Below, piece after piece: positions 1 through 7,200 of a stretch of 13,498 nt of DNA. A program made the position numbers and the translations under genes. Numbering within the stretch: position 1 is the first letter of the stretch; each line of letters begins with the position of its first letter. The stretch comes from JBHJGU01 sp050331475 (GTDB taxonomy: Bacteria > Pseudomonadota > Alphaproteobacteria > Caulobacterales > Maricaulaceae). A model generated the notes under the pieces. The model had not been told where the DNA came from and searched no databases. It worked only from the letters and a program-made list of their open reading frames with translations. The stretch covers positions 1-13,498 of the forward strand of contig JBHJGU010000146.1 in the NCBI GenBank assembly GCA_050331475.1, in the 5' to 3' direction.

Positions 1-937
1 TGGGCGGGGGCGGGCGTTGGGCGCCGGCGGGCTGGGGCCGCGGGGCCGCGGCGGCGAAATACCGCCACATCGCCTCGGCGTGGTTGAAATCTTTGCACTG
101 CCAAGAGCCGGGCATGACATGGCTGCCGCCATATAGCCGGACGACCGCCGTGACCGCGCCGGAGCCCGCGTCACGCCATTCGCGCAGCTCATTGCCGCAA
201 CTGCGCCGACCGTCGGGGTCGCCCAGCACGGCGGTCAGACTCGGCGGCCCGGACACGCCATTGGCGCGATTGAGAAGGGTGACGATCTCGTCCACGGCCA
301 GCATGTCGTCGCGGCGCTGATCCGCGGAGCGCCCCTCATAGGGCATGAACGGGTCTTTATCGCCGATCATCATCACCCAGGTGAGCGGTTGGGGCAGGCT
401 AAAGCCCTCGCCAATGCTGCGCACCATGGAGGTGATCACCGTACCCGCGCCGGCGAAGCGATAGCGCGAACGCGGCGCGTACCATTGGGTCATAGAGCCG
501 CCGCGAGACGCGCCGGAGACATAAAGCCGGCTCGTGTCGATCGGATGCTCGGCGATGACCGCGTCGATCACCGCATCTAAAAACGCCACATCGTCATGAT
601 CGGGACGCGGGTTGCGGCGATCGGCGGTGGGCGCCCCGCCCATGGCCCACGCTTTGTTAAAGGCTGAGGGATAGACGGCGATAAACTCGCCGCGCTCCAC
701 CAGGGGCCGGAACCCGTAACTTTCCCGAAGTCCTTCGGCGGACGCAGCCCCGCCGCCATGCAAGACCAGCATTAACGGCAGGTTGGCGCCCCGCGGCGTC
801 CGATCCGGGGTGTGGATGAAAAACTCCCGCGCCTTGGCGTCGAGCCGCAGGGTCCGCCGCTCATACCGGTCCGCAGACGCGATCTCTGCAAACGCCGCCG
901 CTAACACCGCCCCAATAACGATCCGCCATGCCGTCAT
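1..937 (-). CDS. Secreted LpqC/PHB-depolymerase-family esterase, 3' end cut off by window edge
   Basis: The frame is open from ATG at 937 down to base 1 (312 codons, no stop), so the C-terminus is missing. A signal peptide is visible at residues 1-22, with likely cleavage after ASA. The fold reads as an alpha/beta hydrolase: LVLHGGG at 57-63 (oxyanion region), nucleophile elbow G-A-S-R-G with Ser144, candidate acid Asp195 in GDKDPFMPYEG, and candidate His273 in YGGSHVMPG. This order and spacing fit the esterase PHB-depolymerase family (LpqC-like), whose members hydrolyse polyester or feruloyl/acetyl esters outside the cytoplasm; the substrate here is unknown. Two cysteines (247, 281) could form a disulfide. 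The last 15 or so codons are Pro/Ala-rich and coincide with low-complexity edge sequence, so they may not be genuine. The gene diverges from the prolyl oligopeptidase. The family call is fairly secure, the substrate is not. Confidence 0.85.
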   Translation of the reverse strand, partial: MTAWRIVIGAVLAAAFAEIASADRYERRTLRLDAKAREFFIHTPDRTPRGANLPLMLVLHGGGAASAEGLRESYGFRPLVERGEFIAVYPSAFNKAWAMGGAPTADRRNPRPDHDDVAFLDAVIDAVIAEHPIDTSRLYVSGASRGGSMTQWYAPRSRYRFAGAGTVITSMVRSIGEGFSLPQPLTWVMMIGDKDPFMPYEGRSADQRRDDMLAVDEIVTLLNRANGVSGPPSLTAVLGDPDGRRSCGNELREWRDAGSGAVTAVVRLYGGSHVMPGSWQCKDFNHAEAMWRYFAAAAPRPQPAGAQRPPPP

Positions 938-1142
938 GACCGCCCCCCGCTTCTTAAACGTTCCAACCGCGGTTATTAGCGTTGAAGTACGACAAGCGTT
1001 CAAAATCGACGCAATTTTAGCCCAAACTGGGACCCTCGGCCCCCCTTAACTCACCGTAACGTTCGTCTGCGGCGGCTTGCCTCAGCCGTGTTCGCCCCCT
1101 AGCGTTCGCCGCCAATCAAGCATCCATAAGGGGAGTGACGCG
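938..1142. promoter_or_regulatory. Divergent intergenic region between esterase and prolyl oligopeptidase
   Basis: This 205-base gap must hold the promoters of both flanking genes. I see no convincing -35/-10 pair. It contains a perfect 10-base palindrome AACCGCGGTT (965-974) and two near-identical octamers, GCGTTGAA (979-986) and GCGTTCAA (996-1003), whose starts lie 17 bases apart; TTGAA and TTCAA inside them also form an inverted repeat. This spacing could suit a dimeric regulator, but that is inference. The prolyl oligopeptidase ribosome binding site AAGGGGAG lies at 1128-1135. Confidence 0.3.
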
Positions 1143-3299
1143 ATGCGTTCCATGTTCGGCTTGTTGGCCGCCACCGCTTTGGCGGGCGCGGCGTTCGCGC
1201 AAGAGTTGGAGTATCCGGTGAGCAAAACCGTTGATCAGGTTGACACCTACGGCAAGGTCAAAGTCGAGGATCCTTATCGCTGGCTCGAAGACGACGTGCG
1301 CAATTCCGAGGCCGTCGCAGACTGGGTCGAGGCGCAGAACAAAACCACCTTCGCCTATTTGGAAACGCTGCCCGGTCGGGAGGCGATCGAAGCGCGACTG
1401 AAAAAGCTTTGGAATTACGAGCGTTTCGGCCTGCCCACCGCGCGCGAGGGCCGGTATTTCTTCTCCCGCAATGACGGACTGCAAAACCAATCGGTTTATT
1501 ACGTGCAAGACGGCCTGGACGGCGAACCGCGCGTGCTGATCGATCCGAACGGCTGGTCAGAGGACGGCGCCACCGCGTTAGCCGGCGCGTCGATCAGCCC
1601 GGACGGCTCGAAAGTCGCCTACCTGATCCAGGACGGCGGTTCGGATTGGCGCACCGTACGGGTTCTGGACGTGGCGACCGGAGACGTATTGGCGGACAAA
1701 ATCGAATGGGTGAAGTTTTCCGGCTTGAGCTGGAAAAAAGATGGTTCTGGCTTTTTCTACTCCCGCTTCCCAGAACCCGAAGAAGGCGCGGAGTTCCAAT
1801 CGCTGAACTTTAACCAGTCGATCTATTTCCACGCGCTGGGACGGGATCAAAGCGAGGACACCCAAGTCTACGCCCGTCCGGACAATCCTGAGCACAATAT
1901 GGGTGGCTTCGTCACCGATGACGGCCGTTATCTGGTGATCACCGCGTCGATCGGCACAGACAATCGCTATGAAGTTCTGATCAAAGATTTGAAGAGCGAC
2001 GCGGAGCCCGAGTTGATCTTCGGCAACTTTGAAAACGATTATTCTTATGTCGGCAATCTGGGCGAAAAATTCATTTTCTTCACCGATCGCGACGCGCCGC
2101 GCGGTCGGTTGATCGCGGTGGACATCGCCAACCCGGCCGAAGAGGCCTGGACCGAACTCGTGCCCCAGACCGAAGCCACCTTGCGCGGCGCCGGCCATGT
2201 GGGCGGCAAGCTGATCCTGAGCTATGTTGAGGACGCTAAGACGGTTGTGAAAGTGTTCACCACGGACGGGGTCTTCGTCCGTGATGTGGACCTGCCCGGG
2301 GTGGGGTCGGCCGGCGGTTTTGGCGGCGAACCGGATGATCCGGAGACCTTTTACAGCTTCTCCAGTTTTAACCAACCGCCGACGCTTTACCGGTATAACA
2401 TTTCCACCGGCGAGAGCACGGTCTTCAAAGAAACCGAAACCCTGTTCAACCCGGACGACTACGTGGTCAGCCAGGAATTCTATGAATCCACGGGCGGGGT
2501 GAAGGTACCGATGTTCATCGTGCACCGCAAGGACGTGGAGCCCAATGGCGACGCGCCAACCCTGCTTTATGGTTATGGCGGGTTCAACATCTCGCTCACC
2601 CCGGGCTTCTCGGTCAGCCGACTGACCTGGGTCGACATGGGCGGCGTCTTCGCCATGGCCAATCTGCGCGGCGGCGGTGAATACGGCAAAGCTTGGCACG
2701 ACGGCGGCCGGCTGAAAAACAAGCAAAATGTATTCGACGACTTCATCAACGCCGCCGAGCATCTGATCGAGATGGGCTGGACGTCGAAAGACAATATCGC
2801 CGTGCAAGGCGGGTCTAACGGCGGTCTGCTCGTCGGCGCGGTGGTCAACCAACGCCCCGACTTGTTCGCCGCAGCGCTGCCGGCGGTCGGGGTGATGGAT
2901 ATGCTGCGGTATAATCAGTTCACCGCGGGTCGCTATTGGGTCGACGATTACGGCGATCCGGCCGATCCGGAGATGTTCAAAGTGCTACGCGGCTACTCGC
3001 CTTACCATAACCTTGAAGAAAAAGAGTATCCGGCGGTTCTGGTCACCACCGCCGATACCGATGACCGGGTCGTGCCCGGGCATTCGTTTAAGTACACCGC
3101 CCGACTGCAAGAGGTGCAGCAGGGCGATGCGCCCACATTGATCCGCATCGAAACCCGCGCCGGCCATGGCGCCGGTAAGCCCACGGACAAGATCATCGAA
3201 GAGACCGCCGATGAATGGGCGTTTATCGCCAAGCACACCGGGCTGGACTTAAGCGACTTGAACAGCGGAGGCGGCGGCGCGACCGGCGGCTACGAATAA
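1143..3299 (+). CDS. Secreted prolyl oligopeptidase (S9A family)
   Basis: This is a 718-residue serine peptidase that cleaves after proline in short peptides. A signal peptide (residues 1-19, ending AGAAFA) places it in the periplasm or outside. The N-terminal family block includes DPYRWLEDD, followed by a beta-propeller region and a C-terminal alpha/beta hydrolase domain. The triad is complete: Ser558 in GGSNGG, Asp640 in TADTDDRVVP, and His675 in RAGHGAGKP; Arg642 matches the substrate-carboxylate-binding Arg of the family. Length matches the family (about 700-720). The start at 1143 is preferred over an upstream in-frame codon at 1077 because it has AAGGGGAG seven bases upstream and opens directly on the signal peptide. 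The C-terminus is Gly-rich. The gene appears monocistronic, closed by a strong terminator. Confidence 0.96.
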   Translation: MRSMFGLLAATALAGAAFAQELEYPVSKTVDQVDTYGKVKVEDPYRWLEDDVRNSEAVADWVEAQNKTTFAYLETLPGREAIEARLKKLWNYERFGLPTAREGRYFFSRNDGLQNQSVYYVQDGLDGEPRVLIDPNGWSEDGATALAGASISPDGSKVAYLIQDGGSDWRTVRVLDVATGDVLADKIEWVKFSGLSWKKDGSGFFYSRFPEPEEGAEFQSLNFNQSIYFHALGRDQSEDTQVYARPDNPEHNMGGFVTDDGRYLVITASIGTDNRYEVLIKDLKSDAEPELIFGNFENDYSYVGNLGEKFIFFTDRDAPRGRLIAVDIANPAEEAWTELVPQTEATLRGAGHVGGKLILSYVEDAKTVVKVFTTDGVFVRDVDLPGVGSAGGFGGEPDDPETFYSFSSFNQPPTLYRYNISTGESTVFKETETLFNPDDYVVSQEFYESTGGVKVPMFIVHRKDVEPNGDAPTLLYGYGGFNISLTPGFSVSRLTWVDMGGVFAMANLRGGGEYGKAWHDGGRLKNKQNVFDDFINAAEHLIEMGWTSKDNIAVQGGSNGGLLVGAVVNQRPDLFAAALPAVGVMDMLRYNQFTAGRYWVDDYGDPADPEMFKVLRGYSPYHNLEEKEYPAVLVTTADTDDRVVPGHSFKYTARLQEVQQGDAPTLIRIETRAGHGAGKPTDKIIEETADEWAFIAKHTGLDLSDLNSGGGGATGGYE

Positions 3300-3331
3300 G
3301 CGCTTCGATCTTTACACATCCGCGTAATCCC

Positions 3332-3361
3332 AGGCGGCGCCATTTCGGCGCCGCCTTTTTT
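3332..3361 (+). terminator. Rho-independent terminator after prolyl oligopeptidase
   Basis: A perfect 10-bp stem, AGGCGGCGCC (3332-3341) with GGCGCCGCCT (3347-3356), encloses a 5-base loop and runs into six T residues (3356-3361). It lies 32 bases after the prolyl oligopeptidase stop and isolates that gene from the next promoter. Confidence 0.93.
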
Positions 3362-3382
3362 GTGCGCATTCCGAAATTCTTA

Positions 3383-3411
3383 TTGCACTACGATAACAAT
3401 AATGATATACT
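3383..3411 (+). promoter_or_regulatory. Sigma70-type promoter for the 309-residue hypothetical gene
   Basis: TTGCAC (3383-3388) and TATACT (3406-3411) are separated by exactly 17 bases in an AT-rich patch between the terminator and the next gene. TGATAT occurs twice (3403-3408 and 3414-3419), overlapping the -10 region, and TGATATCA (3414-3421) is a perfect palindrome, which could be an operator. The match to the housekeeping consensus is unusually good for this GC-rich setting. Function is inferred from sequence only. Confidence 0.7.
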
Positions 3412-3450
3412 TTTGATATCATATTCTTTGAGTAGCGAAGGAGCCCTCGC

Positions 3451-4380
3451 GTGACCCGAACCGACCTCGACGCCCGCGCCGCGCGTTTTGTGAACTACGA
3501 CGCCGTCTTGGCCGACGCTTTGCCCAAACGACGCAAGATCGCGTCCCGTTTGGGCGCTTTGTGCTGGCTGGCGGCGCCGGAGGACACCTCGCCCACGGAC
3601 CTTGCGCGGAAAACGCTCGACGTCTTTGAAACCCTGCGCGCCAGCGGTTGGCGGTTTAACACGCTCACCCGGATAAGCGTGGCCGCAAGCGCCGCCGCGG
3701 CCGGTCGGTCCGGCGCCGCGGTGTTGGAGGGGTATGAGACCTGGCGCGGCGCACCTCAGCTAGCGCGGCGGTTGCTGGCGGCCCAAGGCGTGCGCGCGGG
3801 CGGGCTGGGCGGCGAAGACCGGCTGGACGACTTGCTCGCGGTTTTGGGACCGCGTTGGTGGCGGGGTGACAAGCCGGTTTTGAGCCTGTGGGCGGCGGCG
3901 TTTTTGGTCGAAGGGGTCAGCGCAAGCGCGCTTGAGCACAAGCTGAGCGCAGCAGACAGCGCGCTCGATCAAGCTGGGGTCACCGGTCGCAAGGCGCGCC
4001 TGGCGCGTCCGGCCATCGCCTATGCGGACCCGAATACGCTCGCCGCCCTGCCCCAGCGCTATGCGCAGTTACAAGAGGCGCGCCGCCAAGACGGCTATTT
4101 GCGCAAGTTCGGCCCCGCGGACCTGGTCCGGCTTGCGGCTTTGGCGGAGCCACAGCTCGCCAGCCATGCGGCGATCCAAGCCGAGGAGACGCTGCGCAAT
4201 CTGCGTCCTCGGTTGAGTGCGTCGTTTCGGCCGGCGCTGCGCGGGCCGCTGTCCCGGGCTTTGATCGCGCCAAACCCGGTTCAAGGCTTACTGGCCGGGC
4301 ATTTGGTGTCTCGGGTCGAGCAATCCCAAGCCGCGGCGGCGTCCGGCGGCGCCGCGATCGTCGTGATGGGGTCGAGCTAA
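3451..4380 (+). CDS. Hypothetical protein, helical, cytoplasmic (309 aa)
   Basis: I do not recognise this protein. It starts at GTG with a good ribosome binding site, AAGGAG at 3438-3443, seven bases upstream. The sequence is rich in Ala, Leu and Arg with scattered Trp, and looks almost entirely alpha-helical, with no signal peptide, no transmembrane segment and no obvious catalytic motif. Candidate conserved spots are GPRWWRGDK near the middle and a C-terminal segment rich in Ala/Gly ending in GSS. It sits behind a strong promoter and a terminator, so it is transcribed on its own. GC-rich codon use and uninterrupted length support a real native gene. The AT-rich effector islet begins about 60 bases after its stop. 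A regulatory or scaffold role would be a guess. Confidence 0.8.
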   Translation: MTRTDLDARAARFVNYDAVLADALPKRRKIASRLGALCWLAAPEDTSPTDLARKTLDVFETLRASGWRFNTLTRISVAASAAAAGRSGAAVLEGYETWRGAPQLARRLLAAQGVRAGGLGGEDRLDDLLAVLGPRWWRGDKPVLSLWAAAFLVEGVSASALEHKLSAADSALDQAGVTGRKARLARPAIAYADPNTLAALPQRYAQLQEARRQDGYLRKFGPADLVRLAALAEPQLASHAAIQAEETLRNLRPRLSASFRPALRGPLSRALIAPNPVQGLLAGHLVSRVEQSQAAAASGGAAIVVMGSS

Positions 4381-4568
4381 AGGCCGCCCCGGGGGCGCCG
4401 CGCCAAGTAGGGCGTTGGTGCGCTGGGGGCTTGACGCCGGAATCAGACTTAGGACTCAACTTCGCGAAAGACCAATTTGCAGCTATTCTCGATCGCAATC
4501 TTATGGCAGGTGTAGCGTTGCTGCACACGTATGATCTCGTTAATTCGAAATCGAAAAGAAAAATCTTA

Positions 4569-5074
4569 ATGAAACCTCTATTTCACAAATTGTGGGACAA
4601 CTTTCCTACACACAAAGATTATCCAACCCTCAAAGAGTTGCACACCTGGCTTGGCGGGTAGCGGCAAAAAATATTGATATTCCAGGCTTCGGACCAAATG
4701 GGAATACTTGTGCAACAAGACTGAGCGTCGCCTTCAACAAAGCGGGGGCAAAAATTATTCCGTTTGGGGGCATTGAAACTTTGGGGACAGCGGACGGCTC
4801 AAGAATAATATTTCGAGTAAGAGAGTTTCGAAAATACATTTTACACACATTGGGCAAGCCCTCCAAAGATATTACTAACCCATTTGATAGTAATTTCATT
4901 GGAAAAAAAGGCGTCATTGCTTTTAGTGTTACCGGGTGGAGCAATGCCAGCGGTCATATCGCTTTGTGGGACGGGGTGCAATATCGTGAGCCGCCATATG
5001 ACGATTACAGTCGGTACAGAGATGAAAGAACCTCTGCTCAAACCACGCAAGCTGAATTTTGGGAATTGATATAA
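4569..5074 (+). pseudogene. tae4: Type VI secretion amidase effector Tae4, disrupted by a -1 frameshift
   Basis: The N-terminal 30 residues (from MKPLFHKLWDNFP at 4569 to LGG) are in one frame and meet TAG at 4659-4661; the remainder (VAAKNID onward) is in the overlapping frame from 4658 to the TAA at 5072-5074. Adding one G to the GGG at 4656-4658 restores a 168-residue protein of normal Tae4 length. Tae4 enzymes are periplasmic cell-wall amidases that cut the peptidoglycan stem between D-Glu and mDAP in rival bacteria. Visible family marks are NTCATRLS with nucleophile Cys48, the RVREF region, FIGKKGVIAF, and GWSNASGHIALWDG with catalytic His130 (corrected numbering). Both catalytic residues are kept, so the break is the only obvious lesion. 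An annotator may call only the second part, from 4592 to 5074. It could be a true pseudogene, a phase-variable G run or a sequencing error. Confidence 0.85.
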
Positions 5075-5458
5075 ATGCCAAAAAAAAATATTGTATTGCC
5101 ATTGATCACGATGATTTTTACTTCATGCAATGATTTAACCAATTTATCTCAAATTGAACTTGAAATTAACGATTATGTCATGGCCAGTTGCTTAGTACAT
5201 AGTGATGATCCCGTTATCCAAGAGCAGGGTGAAATTTGGGCTGAAGGAATTTTGCAGTCGTCTAATATTAAAGTGAGCAATTTAACCCAAATCAACGAAA
5301 GCGTAAAAATTGAATTAAAACAAGATGGTATACAAATTTCTCGACCGAACAGGGTTAATGATCGCAGCACCCTAGCGTGGGTCGCGAGTTGTGCGGAAAT
5401 GCGGCATAAAGAGAACATCAAAAGAGAAATTAAATCTATTTTAAAACATTATTTATAA
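5075..5458 (+). CDS. tai4: Tai4-like T6SS amidase immunity protein
   Basis: This 127-residue protein starts immediately at the effector stop (TAAATG, zero spacing), the typical effector/immunity coupling. It begins with a basic end and a hydrophobic stretch (residues 6-16), then FTSC, so it is exported; Cys18 could be a lipidation site, though Phe at -3 makes the lipobox imperfect. Two further cysteines sit in motifs resembling Tai4 family positions: NDYVMASC (about 32-39) and WVASCAEMRH near the C-terminus, a pair that could form a disulfide. Tai4 proteins bind Tae4 in the periplasm and block its active site. Sequence similarity is weak by eye, so the assignment rests on both position and motif. 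The reading frame is intact even though the effector is broken. GGGAAT at 5061-5066 is a weak ribosome binding site, so translational coupling is likely. Confidence 0.75.
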   Translation: MPKKNIVLPLITMIFTSCNDLTNLSQIELEINDYVMASCLVHSDDPVIQEQGEIWAEGILQSSNIKVSNLTQINESVKIELKQDGIQISRPNRVNDRSTLAWVASCAEMRHKENIKREIKSILKHYL

Positions 5459-5916
5459 TTTTCGCAAGCTGTTTGCTTTGCAATGACGCTTGGTTATTTA
5501 TGATTAAATAAAAAAATTTTTTCTCGTAGTATTCTTTTGGAATTTAAAGTGAAAAATTTTCTTAAATATCTCAGGTAAATTCGATACTTTTATCAAAAAA
5601 CCACTGTGTGACCAGACACATGAAAGTTACGCACAATCGCTCAATATCAATTTCATAAATACACAGCCATAATAATCTTATTATTGGAATTTTACAATTA
5701 AACCGTCGAAGTTAAAATTTCTAAGATCGCACTGACGCTTGATCTTTTTTATCATTGACTCAGTTCTGGCGGTTCGAGATTTCCGACAGACTGTTTGACC
5801 CAAGTATCTCGGCCTCCCCATTAAGCCAACGAGGCGCTATGGACTAACGGACGGCGTCTGGCGAAATTTGGCGTTCGCCACGCGCAAGAGCGAGGCTCTA
5901 ATAAAGGTTCGAGGCC
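5459..5916. other. Gene-free AT-rich region between tai4 and the DUF5671 gene
   Basis: I find no credible gene in these 458 bases. The first 300 are AT-rich with long A and T runs; after about 5760 the composition returns to the flank type. A 9-base motif TGACGCTTG occurs twice (5484-5492 and 5733-5741). A hairpin CAGTTCTGGCGG/CCGACAGACTG (5761-5772 with 5783-5793, one bulge and one mismatch) sits at the composition boundary, and TGGCGAA/TTCGCCA (5859-5865 with 5874-5880) forms a second 7-bp stem. Neither is followed by a T run. This may be the remnant of the far end of the acquired islet. Confidence 0.6.
5723..5750 (+). terminator. Possible weak rho-independent terminator for tae4-tai4
   Basis: AAGATC (5723-5728) pairs with GATCTT (5741-5746) around a 12-base loop, and six T residues follow at 5745-5750. 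The stem is short and AT-containing and lies 264 bases after the tai4 stop, so this is a moderate guess. Confidence 0.4.
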
Positions 5917-7113
5917 CTAATCCGCGTCAACATGGCTGGCGAGATCGCGGGCTTCGAAGTCAAAGCATTTAGAGCCTGCGGCGTAATCTGCATCCACTAC
6001 AACGTTGTAAGGTCCGTCGCCGTCGAAATCGCGCCCCTCGCGCAGGGAGAACCGCAGCGGTCGCCCGCGCAAATCCCGGGCTTGAGCCGCGCTTAAACGA
6101 AAATCGGCGCATAATCGGAACGCCGTCGCGCTCTGTGGCTCATAAGTGAGCGCAGCGTCGATGCGATCGGTGTCAACCAGCCGGTTGTCTCGGCAGTATG
6201 CTTGCACCGAATCCGATAAGCCGCCCCAAGACGCCTGTGCTCCCAAATCGCTCAACTGGGCGGGCGGGGCGTCGTGAACCGCGACATGGCACTCCACCGC
6301 CGCCGCCACCTGGGCCAGGCGCATTAGCACAGCATCGTCGCGGCGTAGATCGACGAGCGCGGCCGGCGTGCCCACGTGCCAAACGCCAAGGATCACGAAG
6401 GCCGCGACGATCGCGCTCGACACGATGGCGAACATCCGATTTCGTCGAGCGCTACGCTTGACATGCGCGTGAACGGCGTCTTCATCGGTCTCCGCCTCCG
6501 GCAGATAAAATAACAACACGCCAGCGGCGAGGCCAAAGACAACGGCGGTCTTGAGCAAGAACCGCAAGGTCACATCGCCATCCAGCAAACGATACACCAC
6601 GGTGATCATGTCTCCGACCAAGATCGTGGCGGTGATGAACAAGGTGATGTAAATCAGCCATTTGCGAACCTTTGAGCGTTGCAGGCCCGGATTGCGCCGC
6701 CGCGCGCGCCCGACCCGCCACTCCAAGGTCAAAAATAGCGGAAAGCTAACCACCAGACTGGCGATCGCCTGGCGCAAGCTCGTCAGGTCGTCCTCGCTCG
6801 GAGAAAACGCGTTAACGCTGTAATCGCTATCCACCAACATATTGATCAAGGTGAACAAGCCACCGCCTAGGCCAAACACCCAAATGGCTAAGAGCACAAA
6901 CAGGATCGCATAAAGGAACGTTTCGCGCGCGGAGGCGTAGGCCTTCGGCCTGGGCGCGGGCACTCCGAACGGCGTGAGCAAATAGCGGCTAAAAGCGTCG
7001 TCGATCTGGGGAGACGACCAGCCTGCGTCTTCGAGCGCCTTGCGCACCGCGTCGGGCTCAGCGCCACGGCTTAACGCGTCGCGGACGAACTCAATCAGCG
7101 TTTTGTCGGCCAT
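5917..7113 (-). CDS. DUF5671-domain inner-membrane protein with periplasmic C-terminal domain
   Basis: The 398-residue protein starts at ATG 7113, preceded by GAGGTG; an upstream TTG at 7134 would swallow that site. Residues 5-45 are a small helical segment (IEFVRDALSRG, AGWSSPQIDDAF) typical of DUF5671 proteins. Five membrane segments follow, at about 66-94, 113-132, 152-176, 185-205 and 228-248. Arg/Lys-rich loops at about 133-151 and 216-227 fit a cytoplasmic N-terminus and put the last 150 residues in the periplasm. That tail has four cysteines (in VECHV, AYCRD, RLCAD and SKCFD), suggesting two disulfides, and an acidic DFDGDGPYN that may bind calcium. Family function is unknown. It is divergent to the exonuclease gene, with 87 bases between the two start codons, so promoters may overlap. 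Confidence 0.85.
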   Translation of the reverse strand: MADKTLIEFVRDALSRGAEPDAVRKALEDAGWSSPQIDDAFSRYLLTPFGVPAPRPKAYASARETFLYAILFVLLAIWVFGLGGGLFTLINMLVDSDYSVNAFSPSEDDLTSLRQAIASLVVSFPLFLTLEWRVGRARRRNPGLQRSKVRKWLIYITLFITATILVGDMITVVYRLLDGDVTLRFLLKTAVVFGLAAGVLLFYLPEAETDEDAVHAHVKRSARRNRMFAIVSSAIVAAFVILGVWHVGTPAALVDLRRDDAVLMRLAQVAAAVECHVAVHDAPPAQLSDLGAQASWGGLSDSVQAYCRDNRLVDTDRIDAALTYEPQSATAFRLCADFRLSAAQARDLRGRPLRFSLREGRDFDGDGPYNVVVDADYAAGSKCFDFEARDLASHVDAD

Positions 7114-7200
7114 GGGACACCTCGATTTGAACAACGTTCATATAACAGAATGGACCGGCGCGCTTGTCAATCGGAAACGGTAAAGGTCAAACCCGTAACG

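Larger units (their letters stand above)
4440..5760. other. AT-rich islet carrying a T6SS effector/immunity pair
   Basis: Composition changes abruptly from GC-rich flanks to AT-rich DNA here; for example, only 17 of 60 bases are G or C in 5461-5520. The effector and immunity genes and the gene-free DNA after them share this bias, with long A and T runs. No transposase, integrase, tRNA gene or clear flanking repeat is visible. The bias suggests recent horizontal acquisition of a small cargo; the exact limits are judged by eye and uncertain by tens of bases. Confidence 0.65.

Noticed and set aside
1578..2852. Long antisense open frame opposite the prolyl oligopeptidase (424 codons)
   Set aside because: It lies wholly inside a gene with a complete catalytic triad and signal peptide; GC-rich codon bias produces such shadow frames and its translation shows no family features.
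3392..3409. Fur-box-like hexamer array in the promoter
   Set aside because: Only the middle hexamer matches the consensus well; the AT-rich promoter could give this by chance, so it is not listed as a site.
4592..4657. Possible alternative start of the effector at 4592
   Set aside because: The 22 residues from 4592 to 4657 are unlike Tae4, while the other frame over the same bases gives the expected N-terminus; the frameshift explains the data better.
5765..5790. tRNA-like GGTTCGAG motif near 5771
   Set aside because: The flanking bases do not make a T-arm with a matching acceptor, D-arm or anticodon arm; it is better seen as a simple hairpin.
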